Assembly (NCBI RefSeq): GCF_041146395.1
Contig: NC_090996.1
Coordinates: 33,566,738 to 33,630,737 of the forward strand
Direction: 5' to 3'
Length of the DNA stretch: 64,000 bases
From: Eulemur rufifrons
Lineage: Eukaryota; Chordata; Mammalia; Primates; Lemuridae
Shown in pieces: positions 1 through 11,409 of the stretch (positions are counted from its first letter, which is position 1; every line of letters starts with the position of its first letter). The position numbers and the translations under genes were made by a program. The notes beneath the pieces are model-generated. The model did no database searches, was not told the DNA's origin, and was given only the letters and a program-made list of their open reading frames with translations.

Positions 1-114
1 AATATCTTTTGATAGAGTTTGGGGTAGAGGGTTGTCAAGGCCCTCTGGTCCAACAATGATACCTCTACAAGTCTTAGATTTTACCAAAAAGATTATCACC
101 CCTTGTACCCCACC

Positions 115-225
115 TCTATCCTTTTCAAAATGAGGAAATGGATCCACACAGGGGAAGTGACTGGCCCTGGGTTGCATGGCCAATGAGTCGTGGAGCCAGA
201 GCTTAGCTCTCTTGCCTATGTATGC
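115..225 (-). repeat. MIR SINE fragment, antisense
   Basis: The stretch carries the reverse-complement MIR core: 'aaaatgaggaaatgga', then 'agtgactggccctggg', then 'ggagccagagcttagctct'. It is short and diverged, so the exact ends are uncertain. Confidence 0.5.
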
Positions 226-1699
226 TCTACTCGTGCTCCACACACCCAACCTCACCCAGCCAGCAACCTCTGTGTCCGGAGCATCCATTGCAGAGCAGGA
301 GTGTGGATGATGGATGCCAACCGCAGCTCTCTGTCCATCTGTGGGCCTCTGTCCATCTGAGCCACACCTGTCTGACTTTGCCCACATACTGCTCCGACGG
401 CTTTCTGTGGAGCAGTCCCCTCTCCTGGTTTGCATTCTGCCTTCTTTGAAAGGGTGCCCTGCCTCGTGCACCATCTGGAACTCGGCTGCGGCTCTTGTTC
501 ATGTTGCCCACCCCCTCCGCCATGTTCTGCCGCGTGTGGGCCCACACCAACGCAGATTTACTAAGTACAGAGAGTTTTCCTTTTGTTTATTTCTGATTGC
601 TTAGAGAGGAAAAAATGTTGCTTCTCAGACTTCGGAGTGTTAGCACTTATGTAGTGATAATTAAAAAAAAAAAAATTGTTTGCAAAATCTTCCGCTTGGT
701 ATCTACTACAGTCCCTCAGGTGCTCCTCCTCTGCCGACACACAGTTCCCAGTCTGGACTGGTGTCAGGGACAAGGTCAGTGGTTTAGAGCGGTTAGATCC
801 TGAACCATGAGGGGCTCCTCTGTTCCCATGGCCTTGTAGTCTTCCTCTGCCTTGGCCCTGATCTTATTTTCTGAGGTCAGGCATCCCAGAAAGCTCCAGA
901 GTCTTGGAAAGTCTGTACTCACCCCTGTGCAAAGGGCAGATGCTCCCTTCCATCGTCCTCTCTGTGCCGTCTTTCCTCCTTCATCTCGCCCCCCTTCCCT
1001 GCCTCTCCATCTTTCCATCTCCAGATTTTCCAAACATCACCTGGTTTTCTCCAAACATCACCCAGTTACTATCCACGTGTAATTCTGTATTGAAGCTGTG
1101 GCTATTTTCTTCCCACAGATATGATACTGTGGTTGGCTCAGTCATTATCATTCGGAATACTAGCCATCCTGGAATGTGTTGGGCCAGAAATCAGTTGGAG
1201 AAGTCAGGCTAGTTCCAGGGTGGGAATCTCCTTCTCTTTATTTTATTAGTGAAGGTGACAGTGAGAAGGCTTTGTTGCCTCTTGACACAGATATGATGGA
1301 AGAAATGAACACAGTGGTCTGCATGGGAGTGAGAGAAGTCCAAGGCACAGGTGTCCCTTGGGAGAAACAGAGTCGGGGTTGCCCAGCCCAGTGGTTTTCC
1401 CACCTGGATCTTCTCTTTGTGGTGTTGAACATAGGTTCAGGTTATGTTTCCACCAGGGAGGGTGTGCCTAGAGCCCTCACAAATCTTTGTCATGAACCTT
1501 TCTGCAGCCACTGGCCCTTTTATTTGATCAAGAGGGGCCCAGAAAGCAGCTGTGAAGCAATTGTCTCCAATTTGTAATCAGGAACCACCTATCCCAATCT
1601 CTGGTCTCTGTTCTGGCAACAGCTGATGAGTCAGTGGTTCCCCTGTCTCCTCTTGCTCCATTCTGGTAAACATGGTTCCATCTGCTTGGACCCCTTCCT
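226..1699. other. Intergenic sequence with no recognised gene
   Basis: I see nothing gene-like here. Open frames are short, overlap on both strands and lack splice or codon-use support. It includes an A13 run near 664 and pyrimidine-rich stretches near 960-1030. Confidence 0.5.
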
Positions 1700-1945
1700 C
1701 GTACCGATTGGCCCAGCTAAGACCTGTTGTGCTGGAACATTCTGTCATTTGGGGAGCTGGATTAGCTGGCTCTCCTTTGTGCTCCTACATTCTCCTTTGC
1801 CAATGCAGTTATCTCCTTGTGTTTCAATGGCCTGACGTGTCTGTATCCCCTGCTAGATTCTAGGCTCTCTGGGGGCAGGAGTGCTAAAACAAATCATTGT
1901 CCTAGCTTCGTTCTTGTCACTTGCTGAGTGAGTGAATGAATGAAG
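1700..1945 (+). repeat. L2-like LINE fragment, 3' end
   Basis: The order 'ctagattctaggctctctgggggcagg' (split here as 'ctagattctaggctctc' and 'gggggcagg') followed by 'gagtgaatgaatgaa' is the usual 3' end of an L2 LINE in sense orientation. The upstream limit is a guess. Confidence 0.5.
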
Positions 1946-2095
1946 TAACAGCTAATGCAACCGCATTCGCAGACATACATATGCATTCCAACCTTTTTGA
2001 TGAAATCTTCAGAGGGAAATATATTTACCTGGCATGTGGAGAGGGGGATTATATAAAAGTGAAGTGTGAATTTTGTTTCCACTGATTCTGCAGTA

Positions 2096-2541
2096 TGCTA
2101 GATTCCGATCGTTGCTGTAACAAACTGTACAAATTTAGTGGCTCAAAACAACACATTTATTATCTTGCAGTTCTAAAGGTCAGGTGTCTGAAATGAGTCT
2201 CATGGAGTTAAAATCAAGGTGTCTGCAGGACTGTTTTCTGGAGGCTTCAGGAGACTCTCCTTGCCTCTCCAGCTTTCTAGACTTGCCTGCATTTCTTGGC
2301 TTGTGGTCCCTTCCTCATATTGTTCCAGCGTGTTGCTGCCCTTGTCACTTCTAGCACTTACTCTGATCTGCCTTCCTCCTGCAAGGACCCTTGTGATTAC
2401 ATTTGGCCCATCTGAATAACAAAGGATAATCTCTCAAGATCCTTATATCTGCAAAGTCCCTCTGGCCACGACAGGTGACATTCATAGGTTCTGGGGATCA
2501 GGACATGGACATCTTTGGGGAGACCACTGTCCAGCTTAACA
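2096..2541 (-). repeat. MLT1-type (ERVL-MaLR) solo LTR, antisense
   Basis: Reverse-complement MLT1 landmarks appear in order: 'gctgtaacaaac', 'agtggctcaaaacaac', 'ttattatcttgcagttct', 'ttgtgattacatttggccca', 'gacatggacatctttgggg' and a terminal 'ttaaca'. It is an old solo LTR with no internal retroviral sequence. No clear 5-bp target duplication is preserved. Confidence 0.75.
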
Positions 2542-2579
2542 CATTCAGAAAGCTCCCACCGGGCCTTCTTATCTGTACA

Positions 2580-3050
2580 TATCTAAGTTCTTCCCATCAT
2601 TTAAGACCTGTGCTGCCTCCTCCAGGAAGTCTTCCTTGGGTCCCCTTTTCCTCCAGCTAGATGCTCCTCAGCCTTGGTTCCTACTGCCGCTCTCAACCAG
2701 GAGCGCTTCTCTGGTCAAACCGAGTGCCTCCTTGGTCTGTGCACATTTCTGCCTCTGCACCTTTCCTCCAGGAGGGTTCCCCGCTCTAGAATGCTCCCAG
2801 TTTGACCCCAGCCTGTCTTCACTCTTCCACAAAGCTCCCTTCACCCCCCTGCTCTCACATAGAGGCCTTAGATTGGCGAAACTCAGACATCCCTCCATTT
2901 TAATGACTACCATAGTACATTCCAATTCTCTGCACATTAGTCTACAGCCTAGACAATGAGTGAGCATCTTGGAGTCATGGAACTGCCTCTGATGAATCAT
3001 TGCATACCAAGCATTGGCACAGAGCTTGGCACATAGCATGTATTGAGAGA
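2580..3050 (+). repeat. L2 LINE fragment, sense
   Basis: The block contains 'cctcctccaggaagtcttcc' and near the end 'cagagcttggcacatagcat', both typical of the L2 3' region. A 186-codon frame on the opposite strand of this block is a chance frame through the repeat. Confidence 0.55.
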
Positions 3051-3252
3051 ATGGTGTGAAACAGTCTCGGCTATTTGAACTTCCACAGCATTCATAATCT
3101 GTCACCCTCACCCTCACTGGTACGACACTCGGCATCTGTTGACTCATACTGTCTGTTGTTTTCTGAATATGCCGTGCTGCCCAGTTCCCTCCAGACACAT
3201 CAAGACCTAGGTCTCCAGTGCTGCACAAAGGGTCTTGAAATCACTAGATGGT

Positions 3253-3273
3253 CTACTAGGTTGAACCTAGTAG
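3253..3273. repeat. 21-bp perfect palindrome (hairpin)
   Basis: Two perfect 10-base arms (3253-3262 'ctactaggtt' and 3264-3273 'aacctagtag') surround a single central G at 3263. It is not inside a repeat that I recognise. Confidence 0.85.
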
Positions 3274-4019
3274 AATCATGGTAAAAATACCCTGATTTGA
3301 TGGTTTTAACCTACGTAGTGCTAAGTGCCTTTGGATAAGGAGATGAGTATTCATTGCTCAGGATATCCTGACCTGGTGGCCACATCCTAGGGCCTTCTTC
3401 TCAGTGTGGGAGGCCCTTCGCTCTTCCCTGCTTCACGTTCCTCACCCCTCTCTGACATGGCCTCCTTTCTGGCTTAAAACGAATTGTTTTTAAAATGTGA
3501 AATCCAATATCAATGTATTCATTTAAATTGAGAAATAGAACTGCCAGGCTAACTAAATATTATTTCTCTCTTGCAGCAGAAAATCTACACTTGAGGAAAA
3601 CTTGGCATCACAAAGTTGCTTGGTAAGCAGAGTATTCAGATAACCTCAAAGGGAGTGTGCCCCAACTGAGGGGCCTGTGTAGGGGCGGGCCAGCCCCGAG
3701 CAGACAGGCCATAGGCCCAGCAGAGCCCTTTTTCAGCAAGCAGAACAGCATTGCAGCTGGGCTGTCTGTGCAGGACAGAGGGTGCTGTCCTGCAGGTGAT
3801 GAGAATTGATCAGGGAGTACACTCAGATAGTCTCAGGGTCCTGGGGTGATCCTGAGCACAGCTTGGTCCCTGGTGAGAGTAGTTTGCTGTGGCCTACTGG
3901 GGACACCAGTGGTGTTTGATTTGGGTGATTTTCCACCCCTCAAATAACTAATGATGGGCCTTCTTCCCTCCCCCACTTCCTTCCTGTATTCTGCCTTTCT
4001 TTATTCCTTTCTTTCTGGG
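3274..4019. other. Intergenic sequence with no recognised gene
   Basis: Mixed composition with no open frame of note and no recognised repeat. A C/T-rich run lies at 3960-4020, next to an old L1 3'UTR fragment. Confidence 0.4.
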
Positions 4020-4059
4020 ACTCCTTTTTTTCAATTATAGTTCACTTACAATAAAATGC

Positions 4060-4252
4060 GCTCGCACACGTGCACACAGACACACATACATATATACATT
4101 TTTTAGAGACAGGGTTTCACTATGTCCCTCAGGCTGGAGTGCAGTGGCTATTCATAGGTGCAATCCTAGCACCCTACAGTTTCAAACTCCCGGCCTCAAG
4201 TGAAGCCTCTTGCCTCAGCTTTCTGAGTAGCTGGGACTACACCACGCCTGGC
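4060..4252 (-). mobile_element. Alu-related monomer (FLAM/right-arm type), reverse
   Basis: After 'ttttttagagacagggtttcac' (4099 onward, read as 'ttttttagagacaggg') the sequence follows the reverse complement of a 7SL-derived Alu arm to 'ccacgcctggc'. Only one arm is present. The 8-base direct repeat 'taaaatgc' at 4052-4059 and 4253-4260 looks like its target-site duplication. The tail region at 4060-4098 has decayed into a CA/TA microsatellite. Confidence 0.75.
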
Positions 4253-4379
4253 TAAAATGCCTATATTTTAAATGTACAGCTCAGTACATTTTAACAAATA
4301 TATATCTATATACTCATGTAACTAGAGTCCATTTCTATTTAATTTTTGGTATGATGTAAGCAGTTGAACTTCATTTTTT

Positions 4380-4930
4380 CCCCTTATGAATGGACAATTG
4401 TTCTAGCCCATTTGTTGGAAAGATTTTTTTCCCCATTGAATTATCTTGGTAGCTTTGTTGAAAATCAATTAGCCATAGATATGTGGGTCTATTTCTGGTC
4501 TCTGTTTTCTGCTCCATTGATCCTATTTGTGTATCCTAATGATGGTGGGATTAATTACTGCCCTTTATTGTAAGCCTTAGAATCGACTAGTGTAAGTCCT
4601 CTAATTTGTTCCTTATTAGGATTGTTTTGGCTATTCTAGGTCCTTTTTATGTCCATTTAAAATTTTAGAATCCACTTGCCAATTTCTAAAAAAAAAAAAA
4701 AGCCTTCTGGAATTTTAATTGGGATTACATTGAGTCTGTAGATCAATTTGAGAGAATTGATATCTTAGCAATATTGAATCTTCCAATCCATGAACATGGT
4801 ACATTTCTTCATTTATTTAGATTTTCTTTAATTTCTCTCAACAATGTTTTGTAATCTTCCATGGAGAAGATTTGCACATCTTTTGTTAAATTTATTCCTA
4901 AGAAAGCATTTTCATTTTAATAGAGGAATC
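4380..4930 (-). repeat. L1 LINE fragment (ORF2 region), antisense
   Basis: The strand reads as reverse-complemented L1 ORF2: 'gttttggctattctaggtcc', 'gagaattgatatcttagcaa' and 'gttttgtaatcttcc' in sequence. It is broken by frameshifts and an internal A13 run near 4690, so it is a dead fragment. Confidence 0.7.
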
Positions 4931-7044
4931 TAGAAGCCCAGAGAGGTGAAGGTGACAGGGTATATAGACATAGCAGGGGGCTGGTATTTGGGGTTGGGGC
5001 TCTGTTCAGTGCCCAAAATGCTCACTGACAAGAAGCAGCTGGTCACAGGGGGTGATTCTCACTGTGTCCCTTCCATCTGGATATTAGAATCAAGCTGATT
5101 ATCTGAGGACATGATAGCCAAGAAGTCTGTGTTCTCTTATTTCCTCTGTCCATTGAAATGAACCTTTCTTAGTCCCTCCTTCTGGACCCTGGGTGTCTTA
5201 CACAAGTCAGTCACAGTTGCAGCTCCCACCTGAGAGGAACTGCAATGCCTCCAGCTCTGGATCAGCCTCCTCAGGCTGTGCCCTGAGCTGCAGTGGCCAG
5301 TAGCCTCTGTGGGGGCCTGGCTTGGACAGCCCTGCCCCAGTGGACTGGCAAATGCAGTGGAATCAACCACACACTTGGTAGGGGAGGAGAAGCAAAGAGA
5401 TGGATGAGAAGAAGCAGGGCGGGAGAGGGGAGCTGACTGACTTTAATGGCAGAGCGTGAAGGAGGACACCATGAATGCCTACTGCCCTGGCAGTCTACCA
5501 GATGGCCCGCTTTCAAAGCTGCCTTGGGTTTCCAGTGGCCTTCAGGTCCAGTGCCGGGGAGGCCTCACTCTCCTGGGCCTCCTGCTTTTCCCACAAGGCC
5601 CAGGTGTTTGGCTTTCCCAAGGCTCCTTTGAGGTCTGCCCCATGGCTAAGCTTCCTCTGTTCCTCATTTCCACGTGGATTCCAACATAGCTGCCCACCCA
5701 CCTGCATGAACTAACTCAAGGGGACTGCTGCTCCTTATCTGGGAGCACCAAAGTAACACGTCTGGCTTCCCTTGGGGCTATTGTGTTCCTCGGTTTGACG
5801 AGTTTTGTTTTTCCCTAGGTTACGAGGTTGTGTTAATGCATGTGTGCATGTACAAATAACGGGACCTCTGCACTTTGTCTTTGTAGTTTTGTCCCACACA
5901 GCAGAGGTCTCACTGATAATTTGGAGGCATCATGGATGGGGGGAATCTGAAAGGCCGCAAGGAGGACCCGCAAGAACTGGAGTTCTCAGGAGACATGCTT
6001 GGGGGGTGGGGGCGGGGGCGGGGGGGGGGGGGCAGCGGTTCTTGCAAGACTGCCTTGAAGCAGGAACACATTTGTTCCCAGTGCCATGTGAGTAGGAAAG
6101 GATGCTATGGGAAAAATATTTTAGCTTAATGTAAAGAACTTTATAGAAGTTGTGCAGCCATAGGACAGGCCTCCTTGCCTGACTGTGATTTCTGTATCCC
6201 TGGAGTATACAAGCAGGTGCTGTCAGAGATTCCTGCATTGGACAAGATCCATTGATTCTGTTTCTAATACTTGACCACGAGCCAATTAATGCTCTTCTCC
6301 CAAGTGGACCTCTCCTGGGGAAAGGAACCCAACAAAAGAAATTTTTGAAGGTGAAATTTCAGGAGCAGTGACATCAATGTGGAGAAGTGTTTTTGGCCAA
6401 GGACTTGCATTGCCCCTCACACTGTGCTGTAGCTGGTATACAAGACCAGACATAATCCATTCAACCACGTGGAAATGCCTTCCCCATCAATGTCCTCACC
6501 AATCATTTGTTTGGCCAAATGAACTCTCCCAAGCCAGTTGCGCTAGGCCTCCTGCGTCTGCAGCCTCTATCCGTGAGAAAATGCCAGAAGGGTTGGCATC
6601 AGGTCTGGAGGAGAGAGTAGAGGACGCAGGCTGCGGGAGACGCCTACTCAGGCACTTCAAGGAGAGAATCCTTCTCTCAGCATCAGCTCGGAGCCAACTT
6701 TTCTTCTTATGACTCAGCCATCATTAATTAGAAAAACTGCCTGAGCATTCTTCGTTTCAAGCCAAAGCTCTGCTTATGCTCAAGCTGTTGATGCTGTAGG
6801 AGTTTGCTCCTTTTTTATTTAAGGTCTCAGAGAAGATTTGTCCTTTCCAAAGGGCCCTCTTTGGAGAGACCTCCACCCTACTTCTTGGTTTTTGCAGGGT
6901 GGAGGACAACACGCTTCCCAAGATGCATGCCTGGGGTCCCACATCAGGGAGCAGTGCTGGGGACCCGAGATGAGGAGTGCATCACTCCTCTCAGGGAATA
7001 AGAGGCGTCACGGGGTAGAGAAAAGAGTCTGGAGGGTGTACGAG
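4931..7044. other. Intergenic sequence with a G-rich tract, no recognised gene
   Basis: No convincing gene. Around 5,140-5,720 open frames overlap in most phases, as moderately GC-rich non-coding DNA does. The only strong local feature is the G tract at 6001-6032. Confidence 0.45.
6001..6032 (+). repeat. G-rich tract able to form a G-quadruplex
   Basis: The tract reads G6, T, G5, C, G5, C, G13. Four or more G runs separated by single bases match the G-quadruplex pattern directly. It is about 22 kb upstream of the ADCY9 island, with no gene next to it. Confidence 0.85.
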
Positions 7045-7180
7045 CCTGGATTTGTTTGCCAATTCTAACACTAAGTAGCTGTGTGACCTTGGGTAGTTAA
7101 TTAACTTCTCTGAACCTCAGTTTCTGCATCTATAAACATGAAGTGATGGCATGTCTTGTAGTTGGTTGTTGAGATTATTC
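7045..7180 (+). repeat. MIR SINE, sense
   Basis: Contains the MIR core 'gtagctgtgtgaccttggg' followed by 'cttctctgaacctcagtttc' and 'tgcatctataaa'. Confidence 0.75.
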
Positions 7181-7799
7181 CACGAGAGACTGTAGGTGGA
7201 AGCGCCTGTTGTGGTACTCAGCTTTGCTCTGGAGCTCAGTGAATGCTGCCTCCCCAACTCCACCTCCCACCCGTCCCTGGGAACTCTTCATTCTATCCAG
7301 GGCCTTCTTGGCGGCTATCCAGCAAGTGCACTGGTGGTGATGGGCACCGAAGGAGCAGTTTTATTGGATGGAAAGTCTTGGTGCCTTTTAGAACTTCCAG
7401 AGAAGTCCATAGACAGAGTAAGTGGCCACTTCTGCCATTCCAGAGGATGACCTGCGGCGTGGACACCAGACTCCATCTGTTACTTGCTCATTCACTACTG
7501 TGACGTGGCCTGTAATTCCTCCCATTAGTCATTTCCATTTTCTTATTATCTTATGGCATCAGTAGGTTCACCTGGAGAAGTTGTCTGTAGTCTATGGGTT
7601 GGAGGGTAGAAAGTCATTTTCAGGGGTAGAGAAGTGGAAAGCCAGGCATGTGGGCTGCCTCTTATACAGTAGCACCTTGGACTCTTCAAAAGTAAAATTA
7701 GTTGGCTGCCACCTTGGAGCAGAGACTGTGTCATTTATCTCTTTGGTTGGAGCAGTGAGTACAGGCCCTGCCAACAGTTTTTGATGATCCAGTGAATGG
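7181..7799. other. Intergenic sequence with no recognised gene
   Basis: I see no repeat or gene I can support. Frames on both strands overlap and none resembles a known protein. Confidence 0.4.
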
Positions 7800-8365
7800 C
7801 TTTTAAAAATTAAAGGATTCTGACACACGCTGCAGCATGAATAGACCTTGAGGACATTATGCTAAGAGAAATAAGCCAGACACAAAAGGACAGTATTGTA
7901 TGACTGCACTTATATGAGGTTTCCTAGAGTAGTCAGATTCATAGAGACAGAATGATGATTTTCAGGGCCTGGGGGAGGGGGACGGGGAGTTATTGGAATG
8001 ATGAAAAGGTTCTGGAGATTGACGGTGATGTTTGCACAGCAGTGTGAGTGTACCTCATGCCACTGAACTGCACACTTAAAATTGGTTAATTTTAAGTTAT
8101 GTGCTGACTCGGGAAAGGGGGGGTGGGGAAAAAAATATGAAACTATTGTTTTTAACTTGCACTGTTCACTTAATAATTTATCATGAATATTTCCCATATT
8201 ATTTCATATCATTGTACAAGAAATAATGTATACATTATGAGGACATACTGTATCTAACAAGATATACTGTTAGACTCTTTGATTCTGTAAAATTAAATTG
8301 AAAAAAAAAAACTAAAAAAAAAAAAAAAATTTTAAGTTATGCATATTTTACCACAACAAAAAATT
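7800..8365 (+). repeat. L1M 3' end, sense, split by an insertion
   Basis: Typical L1M 3' sequence runs from 'ctgacacacgctgcagcatg' through 'cactgaactgcacacttaaa' to 8101. It resumes at 8330 with 'ttttaagttatgcatatttt', ending 'accacaacaaaaaa'. The interruption (8102-8327) is listed separately. Confidence 0.75.
8102..8327 (+). mobile_element. Poly(A)-ended retroposed segment of unknown source
   Basis: About 226 bp begins 'tgctgactcggg', has a G-rich stretch, then AT-rich sequence, and ends in an A-rich tail interrupted once ('aaaaaactaaaaaaa'). It is flanked by the 14-base direct repeat 'aattttaagttatg' (8088-8101 and 8328-8341), which also joins the two halves of the surrounding L1. These are the marks of L1-driven retroposition. 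The middle ('cttaataatttatcatgaat') resembles antisense L1 wording, so the source may be a transcript containing an L1 piece. I cannot name it. Confidence 0.7.
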
Positions 8366-10121
8366 ATGTGTGCATGTAATCTAATCAGTGCCTCAAATCT
8401 TAAAGATTATGATATAATCAATTATTTCTCAAAGGTAGTACTGTCAACCAATGTTTGTGAGGTATAAAAATACTGCTGAGATTTTCATTTATTCAGCCAA
8501 CACACCTCGGCTGCCTGCTCCACTGAGCCCCCACGCCCAGCTCGCGGATATAAGGAGTCAATCCCATGGCTCCTCTTCCAGAGCTCTGTTCTGAGGGTAA
8601 GGATGAAGACCCAGCCACGAACCCCTGATTCAGTGAGCGATGCTTGTACTCAGGCAGCTGAGAGGAAGAGACCAAGGAGGAACTGGTTCGTTCTGCTGGT
8701 GTTTGAGGCAGCATTCATCTGGAGCCTGCTGTGTGAGGAGGCTCGTAGAGGAAAGAGGGAAAGGCTGCCAGAAGAGGAAGGTGGAGCCAACCCAGGACAT
8801 AGACGAGGGTCATGACCGTGTCCGACCTGTCTGAGAAGCAGCAGGAAACTTCGCAGGGCCCAGAGTGGGGCTGCAGGTGCCTGATGAAATGAGCTGGGAG
8901 GAGTACACAGTGGTGACCTCAGAGTCCTCGAACCTGGCACCAGCCTCGCCTCAGTCTCCTGCCAGCTGGCGGCCTTGGCTGTCATAAAAAAATCTCTGTA
9001 AATCTCAGTTTGCTCATCAATAAAACAGAGATAATACTTCTCAGGTTGATGGGATTCAATCAGAAAATTTGTATAAAGTGTTTAACTCAAATGTATCTAT
9101 ATCTGCCTCTCTGTAGATATAGATCTGTGTCATCGACGTCTGTATCCGTATGTACAAGCACACCAATACACAGACACCAGAGGTAGTGGGACAGGGCAGG
9201 AGAACAGCCCTGATTATTTATAGGTTTCACTTCCCTGTTTTTCACCGAGGCATTTGGCTCTGGGAAGTGATGAGGACATCCTGGGTGTGTCTGGCACCCC
9301 AAGTCTCCCAGCCCAGTGCCTCTGTCGCATGGAGCTGGAGTGTGGGGCTCGGGGTGGAGGGTCTGGGTGGATGTTGAGGCTGGGGAGGCCTAAGGCTGGT
9401 TCTTTCACTGGGGCCCGGGCCAGAAGTCCAGTCCTTTGTGTGTCCAGTTTGCCTTGTAGCCATGGAGACCAAACTGTCTCAGGATCCTCTGCCCACTTTC
9501 TGGAGAAGCAGTTTGGGAGGCAATAGGGTCATTTCTGTCAATGGAAGATGGTGCATTCTCACACCCACATGGGTGTGTAGATGACTTAGATGTGATAGAA
9601 CCCAGAGAAATGATTTGCTCAAGAGCAGACAGTCGGGGTAGGAAAAGGGAGGTAACACGATGAGCCTCTATTGGCCATTTTTGGATGGAAAAAAGTTACA
9701 TCTTCATTTTTATTAATTCCCATTAGATATTTGGCATGTCCTTCAGTTATGAGTATGGCAACAGACCACAGTATTATTCACAGGGCTGTGACTTTGTCAC
9801 CCTGGGTATCACCAATACTTAATCAAAGAGGATTGATGCTGAAAATCAGTAAAAGGATCTAGGCTATTTTCTCCACTTTGGTTTTTCCAAGATCTGGGGA
9901 CACTAATGGCATTTTTTCGTTGCTTTATGGGCCATGTCAGCATGGCTACTGAGGGAAGATGCCTGGCATGCCACCAAAGAGGCACTAGGAGCAAAACTTT
10001 CACGTTACCATTGGTGGAAATTTCCACAGATGTATCTTCAGGCTAAGAGGTCAATTTATTAGACTGATGTGGAAGTCTGAAAAGGGCTCTGATTCGCTAG
10101 TCAGTCTCATTTACTCTTCTG
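8366..10121. other. Intergenic sequence, MIR fragment near 8990-9085, no gene
   Basis: A weak MIR-like piece ('ctcagtttgctcatcaataa') lies at about 8990-9085. The rest is unique. Overlapping frames at 8490-8985 and 9214-9526 have no recognisable protein. Confidence 0.45.
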
Positions 10122-10470
10122 TTTTTTTTTGTTTTTTTTTTTTGAGACAGAGTCTCACTCTGTTGCCCAGGCTAGGGTGAGTGCCGTGGCGTCAGCCTAG
10201 CTCACAGCAACCTCAAACTCCTGAGCTCAAGGGATCCTCCTGTCTCAGCCTCCCAAGTCGCTGGGACTACAGGCATGCACCACCATGCCCGGCTAATTTT
10301 TTCTATATATATTTTTAGCTGTCCATATAATTTCTTTCTATTTTTTTTTTTTAGTAGAGATGGGGTCTTGCTCTTGCTCAGGCTGGTCTCGAACTCCTGA
10401 GCTCAAACGATCCGCCCACCTCGGCCTCCCAGAGTGCTAGGATTACAGGCGTGAGCCACCGTCCCGGCCC
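10122..10470 (-). mobile_element. Strepsirrhine-type Alu, reverse, near full length
   Basis: It starts with a T-rich tail, then 'gagacagagtctcactctgt', 'gagtgccgtggcgtcagcct' and 'ctcacagcaacctcaaactc', an expanded linker ('gtccatataatttctttct'), and ends 'gccaccgtcccggccc'. Both arms are present. The linker and base choices separate it from human Alu. Confidence 0.92.
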
Positions 10471-10489
10471 TGTTTTGTTTTTTTCCCCA

Positions 10490-10760
10490 CTTCATTCACC
10501 CTTTTCTTATTGAGATATAATTCACATCCCATAAAATTCACCCTTTTGAAGTGTATAATTTGATGGTTTTTAGTATATTCACAAAGTTTTTCGACAGTCA
10601 TCACTCTCTAATTCCAGAGCATTTTTATGACCCAAGAAAGAAACCCCCTGCCCCTTAGCATTAACTCCCCACCACCCACCCCTGGCCTGGCAACCACTAA
10701 CCTACTTTCTGGTTCATAATGTTTTGTAGCTTTCAGCATACAGGTCTTGCACTTCTTTTG
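10490..10760 (-). repeat. L1M 3'UTR fragment, antisense
   Basis: 'cttattgagatataattcac', 'ataaaattcacccttttgaa' and 'tggcctggcaaccactaacc' are standard reverse-complement L1M 3'UTR phrases. Confidence 0.75.
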
Positions 10761-11034
10761 TTATATTCATTTACTTTGAAGGAAAGCATTTGCCAAAGGA
10801 CCTTTTCTAGTGAGGGACATTTTAACTGATAACCTTCTTTGTTTTAACACTAACACTGTAATTTTCATCACCTGTGAACTGTATGGAGCCTCAAATTACT
10901 CATTGTTCCCATGATTAACATTTTTCATCCAATCCTCAAACTTTAATTTCACTTCAGTCTTGTCCAGTTTAGTCAAAGCCACACGTCTTTGATACATTCC
11001 TTAGCTGTGCTGTCTAGGGGCCAGAGTTAACGTA
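10761..11034. other. Intergenic sequence, nothing recognised
   Basis: AT-rich, without open frames or a repeat that I can name. Confidence 0.35.
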
Positions 11035-11400
11035 AATTAAGACAGCATATCCGTTTGGATGCAAGTAACAGAAAGCCCTACTTTAGAGGCTGATGACTAT
11101 AAAGAATTGCTTTCTCCTGTGTAGCAAAAGGTTCACGGGTGGGCACTTGGAATGTAATAATGATCATTGATGCCATCAGGCTCTTTGCATTTTTCTCTTT
11201 CTTGTCCTTAACACAGATTTTCATTCTTAAGCCTCTTGTCCCATGGTTGCAAGATGGCTGCTGACCTCCAGGCCTCACATTTATCTTCCAGGCAGGAAAA
11301 AGAAGGAAGGATGAAAGGATGGAGGGCTTTCCTTTAGCAAGGACTTACCTTCTTATTCAGGAAGGGGAAGCCCTTCCCAGAGTTTGGCTAAGACAACCAA
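11035..11400. repeat. Old interspersed repeat, family not named
   Basis: 'gatgcaagtaacagaaagcc', 'ttgtcccatggttgcaagat' and 'ggctgctgacctccaggc' match a common mammalian repeat pattern. Another copy in the same orientation appears to lie at 53590-53900. I cannot give the family name with confidence. Confidence 0.45.
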
Positions 11401-11409
11401 TAGTGTCCT

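Noticed and set aside
2668..3228. 186-codon minus-strand frame
   Set aside because: It runs antisense through an L2 repeat and unique flank, with no recognisable protein pattern.
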